Shown: positions 63,401 through 64,000 of the stretch, piece by piece | How the letters are laid out: every line of letters starts with the position of its first letter | How positions within the stretch are numbered: the first letter of the stretch is position 1 | Assembly: GCF_947489565.1 (NCBI RefSeq) | Contig: NZ_CANLEA010000012.1 | Location: 62,001 to 126,000, forward strand | From: an uncultured Kordia sp. | GTDB lineage: Bacteria > Bacteroidota > Bacteroidia > Flavobacteriales > Flavobacteriaceae | DNA length: 64,000 bases | Reading direction: 5' to 3' | The notes under the pieces: model-generated | The model's input: only the letters and a program-made list of their open reading frames with translations | Database searches by the model: none | What the model was told of the DNA's origin: nothing | Made by a program: the position numbers and the translations under genes

Positions 63401-64000
63401 TTCAATGATAAATCGACTCGCGCTCCAGCTTCAATTCCTCTTGCCGAGAGCATTAAGAACGATTGTGCTGTAATGATGGTTAAGACTCGTGCTGTAATTG
63501 GCGAATCTTTAGTACCGAAGTTTAGATACCAAGCAGATGGATTGTTAAAGAAGAATCCGGCTTGTACTTCTGCGTATAAATCAATAATCCAACCGTTTGA
63601 TTGTGGCAATTGATAATCGGCTCCAAACCAGAATTCGAACGAATCATCTCCAACTGCAACACCTGCAAAGAATGGTGGTTCTGTATCGTCTAAAATTCCT
63701 AGTCGCTCTCCAAGAACATTGGCTCTACCATCTAAGATAAATACGGATGGTAAGGATAAAATTGCCATGAGTCGTGTGGAGAATAAGTATCCGTCATCGT
63801 GCATGGTTCCTAATACCGTTCCTGCACCAATAGCAACTGGTATGTTATATTGATCGGTTCGTGGTGGTCCACTGAACTTATCGAAATTCACACCTCGTTT
63901 TGGATACGTGTAGTAGTCATACCATGTGTCTTCTCCTGATACAAGTCCGATCGCTTCTTTTTCAGCTACGTATTTGTATCCGAGTAATCCTCCAAATCCG
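57469..64000 (-). CDS. Giant beta-rich protein (at least 2176 aa; N-terminus beyond the right edge)
   Basis: The frame is open to the window edge (reading GFGGLLGYKYVAEKEAIGLV before the internal GTG at 63891), so the true start is missing. The first 290 or so residues are glycine-rich beta strands resembling the beta-rich blocks of very large DUF6603-type proteins (tentative). A coiled segment (LTAAQQAQLEALQAELAQLE) lies near 860-890, propeller-like repeats follow around 1040-1370, then a duplicated Cys-bounded helical unit (about 1440-1680). The last 500 residues are unrecognised. It precedes the 2510-aa gene by 36 bases. Confidence 0.65.
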   Translation of the reverse strand, partial: GFGGLLGYKYVAEKEAIGLVSGEDTWYDYYTYPKRGVNFDKFSGPPRTDQYNIPVAIGAGTVLGTMHDDGYLFSTRLMAILSLPSVFILDGRANVLGERLGILDDTEPPFFAGVAVGDDSFEFWFGADYQLPQSNGWIIDLYAEVQAGFFFNNPSAWYLNFGTKDSPITARVLTIITAQSFLMLSARGIEAGARVDLSLKKNFFGIKVEISAYVEVGGFISFERFQLGGYIAFGGTISISVWKIVGFRVSLDAILSAEAARPFLLFAQIRVRVCIRIIVKICKTFKVKLKWEKDKTVNRDAIPPLANGTNPNYPDRTREAVQGVHMLTNETFELNYFSSVPTAGNIDKVIPLDTYIDFKAMKGLVPGAISDKIGGHTGAAQNFTDLIPPNKVVRGGHELRQVKHKYSIENIGIYMADGSNWRPYHPFEAVVPEAERPNVNHLRIGYWQRNGEQYDSIRLLATNPFSYMEAGEPGWFIPEEYGITPSELYCVTTAETGDCSDFLEKPLGTKYYRPNGYVGHYIDGAYYSIEEGTGDLEQTIYVQDMNWSIPLVHATNGENVDTVYLDRMRAFINGSNSYPNLGTSSALIYTETDGITANLVELAETYLTAINTVLFDNNSEPLTSFEFTNVSTDTENLNVSVRVKSDYEFASSGANAQIFSTLYLSRQYGNTGGSSLAAPMRSTETLLISSNEPTPVGCMEVTDVENNHDFAQSLQFSNADRLIIILPEASVETKLRLTTYAEGVTIRYYKTILSDTNSTPQYELIHEVYKTKLELNSEVVYVNEEELTSKITVTPKSANAHLIRAVREQIAELQEATYDSETGQIIPLTAAQQAQLEALQAELAQLEAEGCSVQTNATPKQRIVAEIYNEIDTDGKDEYRFRVYNEKCEIALSSSTRYYSKEAAINELNASVAAILNDQASVVVKETVDNRYYFNIVNNRGEVIARRIEYFKTHKECDNQIAQLKSLLSSSTMVIGEEGCGKTKDEVQPVASTAVKSVVLNPSTISVSNTIFNSYKYFHPETNSQRVNWYSKMKFIGGNFYAVGYPSVNVAGSNYNDGVLTKLDAFGKVIFSRAYYIDGSQPIRFKEIEELSDGNLLIIGRGYSRRLYYLKVDTNGTILWQRYFTCEQGLDEFRMSVVKTNKRTFFITCLSSTRDRLYVLEINENGEVINQTGLNNGRKYWYEVGASCLDPQGGLMIGIRRRSVTSPNPHSTIMVHFDANLQLKFNYLINSKSQVEITDMIMHEDRLYFILDNITTSESTLTYIPYNDKEFKEISSVVLPVFRNWKLTGSDIPNSVIVANNAAPIYRIGIQNDQSLAIDATFNFNTPTPIAGIKDIHYDGEQKNYTLITNEYLAVLKDELSSCVTIKEVKTTALPKRTFTYVKQDTLVENNRIQPVVISEIRTLEQNLQLEKELCPVDTGGGDGDCNKDETLCDFHAFLKTALFECINNNARDLFNENWPCFLKMIDSIELFDSQNPQYGLLVALAADMNALVRYPEVARPPTLDGALIYANTILDKIYELGDCQCAGDCKKDPVICAAYDELVRLYNECFLNTETSAQVDANIDCFRAFRQVIKDLANVPGVTLPAAVSTEYDNYVVILNRIEGLVGHHEQILRFRDLNESAIELIKLLEEAGDCGCNDGGTVEEPQVCNTSIQQVCWLSIEQHEYNETIPGMDAIEQEQQDMEEAVQRTAQPIWRPNSTFYVHYQLKDEVDNGAGGDTFDYYYGFKTAGPIGHFHNADGVTYGNEYEDESNINTIKNRVDDNGIPSLSGKLTNPDTYPLTSLRQYIDYDKSYPNADGNLLQAKPVFYGQEQCRITLYFTKPLAYHMLRSWEEYLGSDPLTGAMHIAIKDPVSNVTIPYPLPIDYDETVPSPEGTGPDGDTWINDDDPRIPLNIRMLNNFINYINENDDAIECTFTIGNAIKPQSYAYSVVLTNLKPQKLYTALIYNAFETESNDVVSSEQVHNYVFQTSRYQNFEAQVNSYMLIDEDDSANNRQAVFNVALPNLTTDDINTAYNIVDGNPDANSDALETQYLDVFDRLLEGVLGMNPLDPAVNTEFNKILDGDGKVIAILIRNPEPFNIPKIPIEQINGQEEIFEEGSTVGYRGAIRVFDKVTDQDDDAYKVLYSKDYSQALIMHDSKQITAETLSFKFRYLIWDVNKYVIDDTARAEDIVLTQ

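Overview
The window looks like chromosomal DNA of a marine member of the Flavobacteriaceae (Bacteroidota). The reasons are the AT-rich sequence, promoters of the Bacteroidota type (TAnnTTTG) in front of several genes, type IX secretion (T9SS) sorting tails, BspA-like leucine-rich repeat proteins, a GSIII glutamine synthetase, a fused IcmF mutase and many short GG-leader peptide precursors. A Kordia-like genus would fit, but that is an inference from protein style and not a database result. No rRNA, tRNA, CRISPR array, integrase or transposase was seen.

Layout. 1-8.6 kb: the N-terminal part of a secreted repeat protein, an unrecognised 320-aa protein, the fused mutase icmF, a metallo-beta-lactamase-fold lipoprotein with an alpha/beta hydrolase, and a DUF4197 lipoprotein. 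8.7-11.4 kb: a DUF2007 protein with a small membrane protein, then a putative nuclease toxin whose N-terminus looks like that of cargo of extracellular contractile injection systems (eCIS), followed by a two-PG-binding-domain plus M15 peptidase protein. 11.4-17.3 kb: a first set of GG-leader peptide genes around housekeeping genes (pyrF, prfA), a candidate small RNA at 12.45 kb, and a four-helix-bundle gene that has no ATG and is flanked by inverted repeats. 17.3-19.5 kb: an envelope operon of cytochrome c lipoprotein, YceI, OB-fold protein and DUF5777 barrel. 19.9-32.4 kb: a hydrolase/degenerate-cyclase/AraC fusion regulator, a three-gene operon of secreted proteins (two giant LRR proteins and a T9SS protein), and a TPR/LuxR-type regulator.

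32.8-49 kb: msrA, purM, a tandem pair of GG-leader peptide genes (one frameshifted), a secreted MORN-repeat protein, GNAT, divergent GSIII and GSII glutamine synthetases, two more GG-leader genes (one frameshifted), a Na+/Ca2+ exchanger, an esterase with a TPR tail, and a BlaI/M56 regulatory pair. 49-64 kb: three minus-strand genes in a row, two of them giant (at least 2176 aa and 2510 aa, no signal peptide visible on the complete one) and the last a phage-tail-fibre-like protein. They look like the distal end of a phage-tail-like or eCIS locus whose core would lie beyond the right edge.

Most interesting points: (i) an eCIS-type leader on an AHH-like nuclease; (ii) eight orphan GG-leader peptide genes at four loci with no maturation enzymes in the window, two carrying the same one-base loss in the poly-A tract just after the start codon, which suggests phase variation, slippage or homopolymer sequencing error; (iii) a three-domain regulator containing a cyclase-like domain that has lost its metal-binding Asp; (iv) the giant tail-like operon; (v) a candidate small RNA with its own promoter and terminator.
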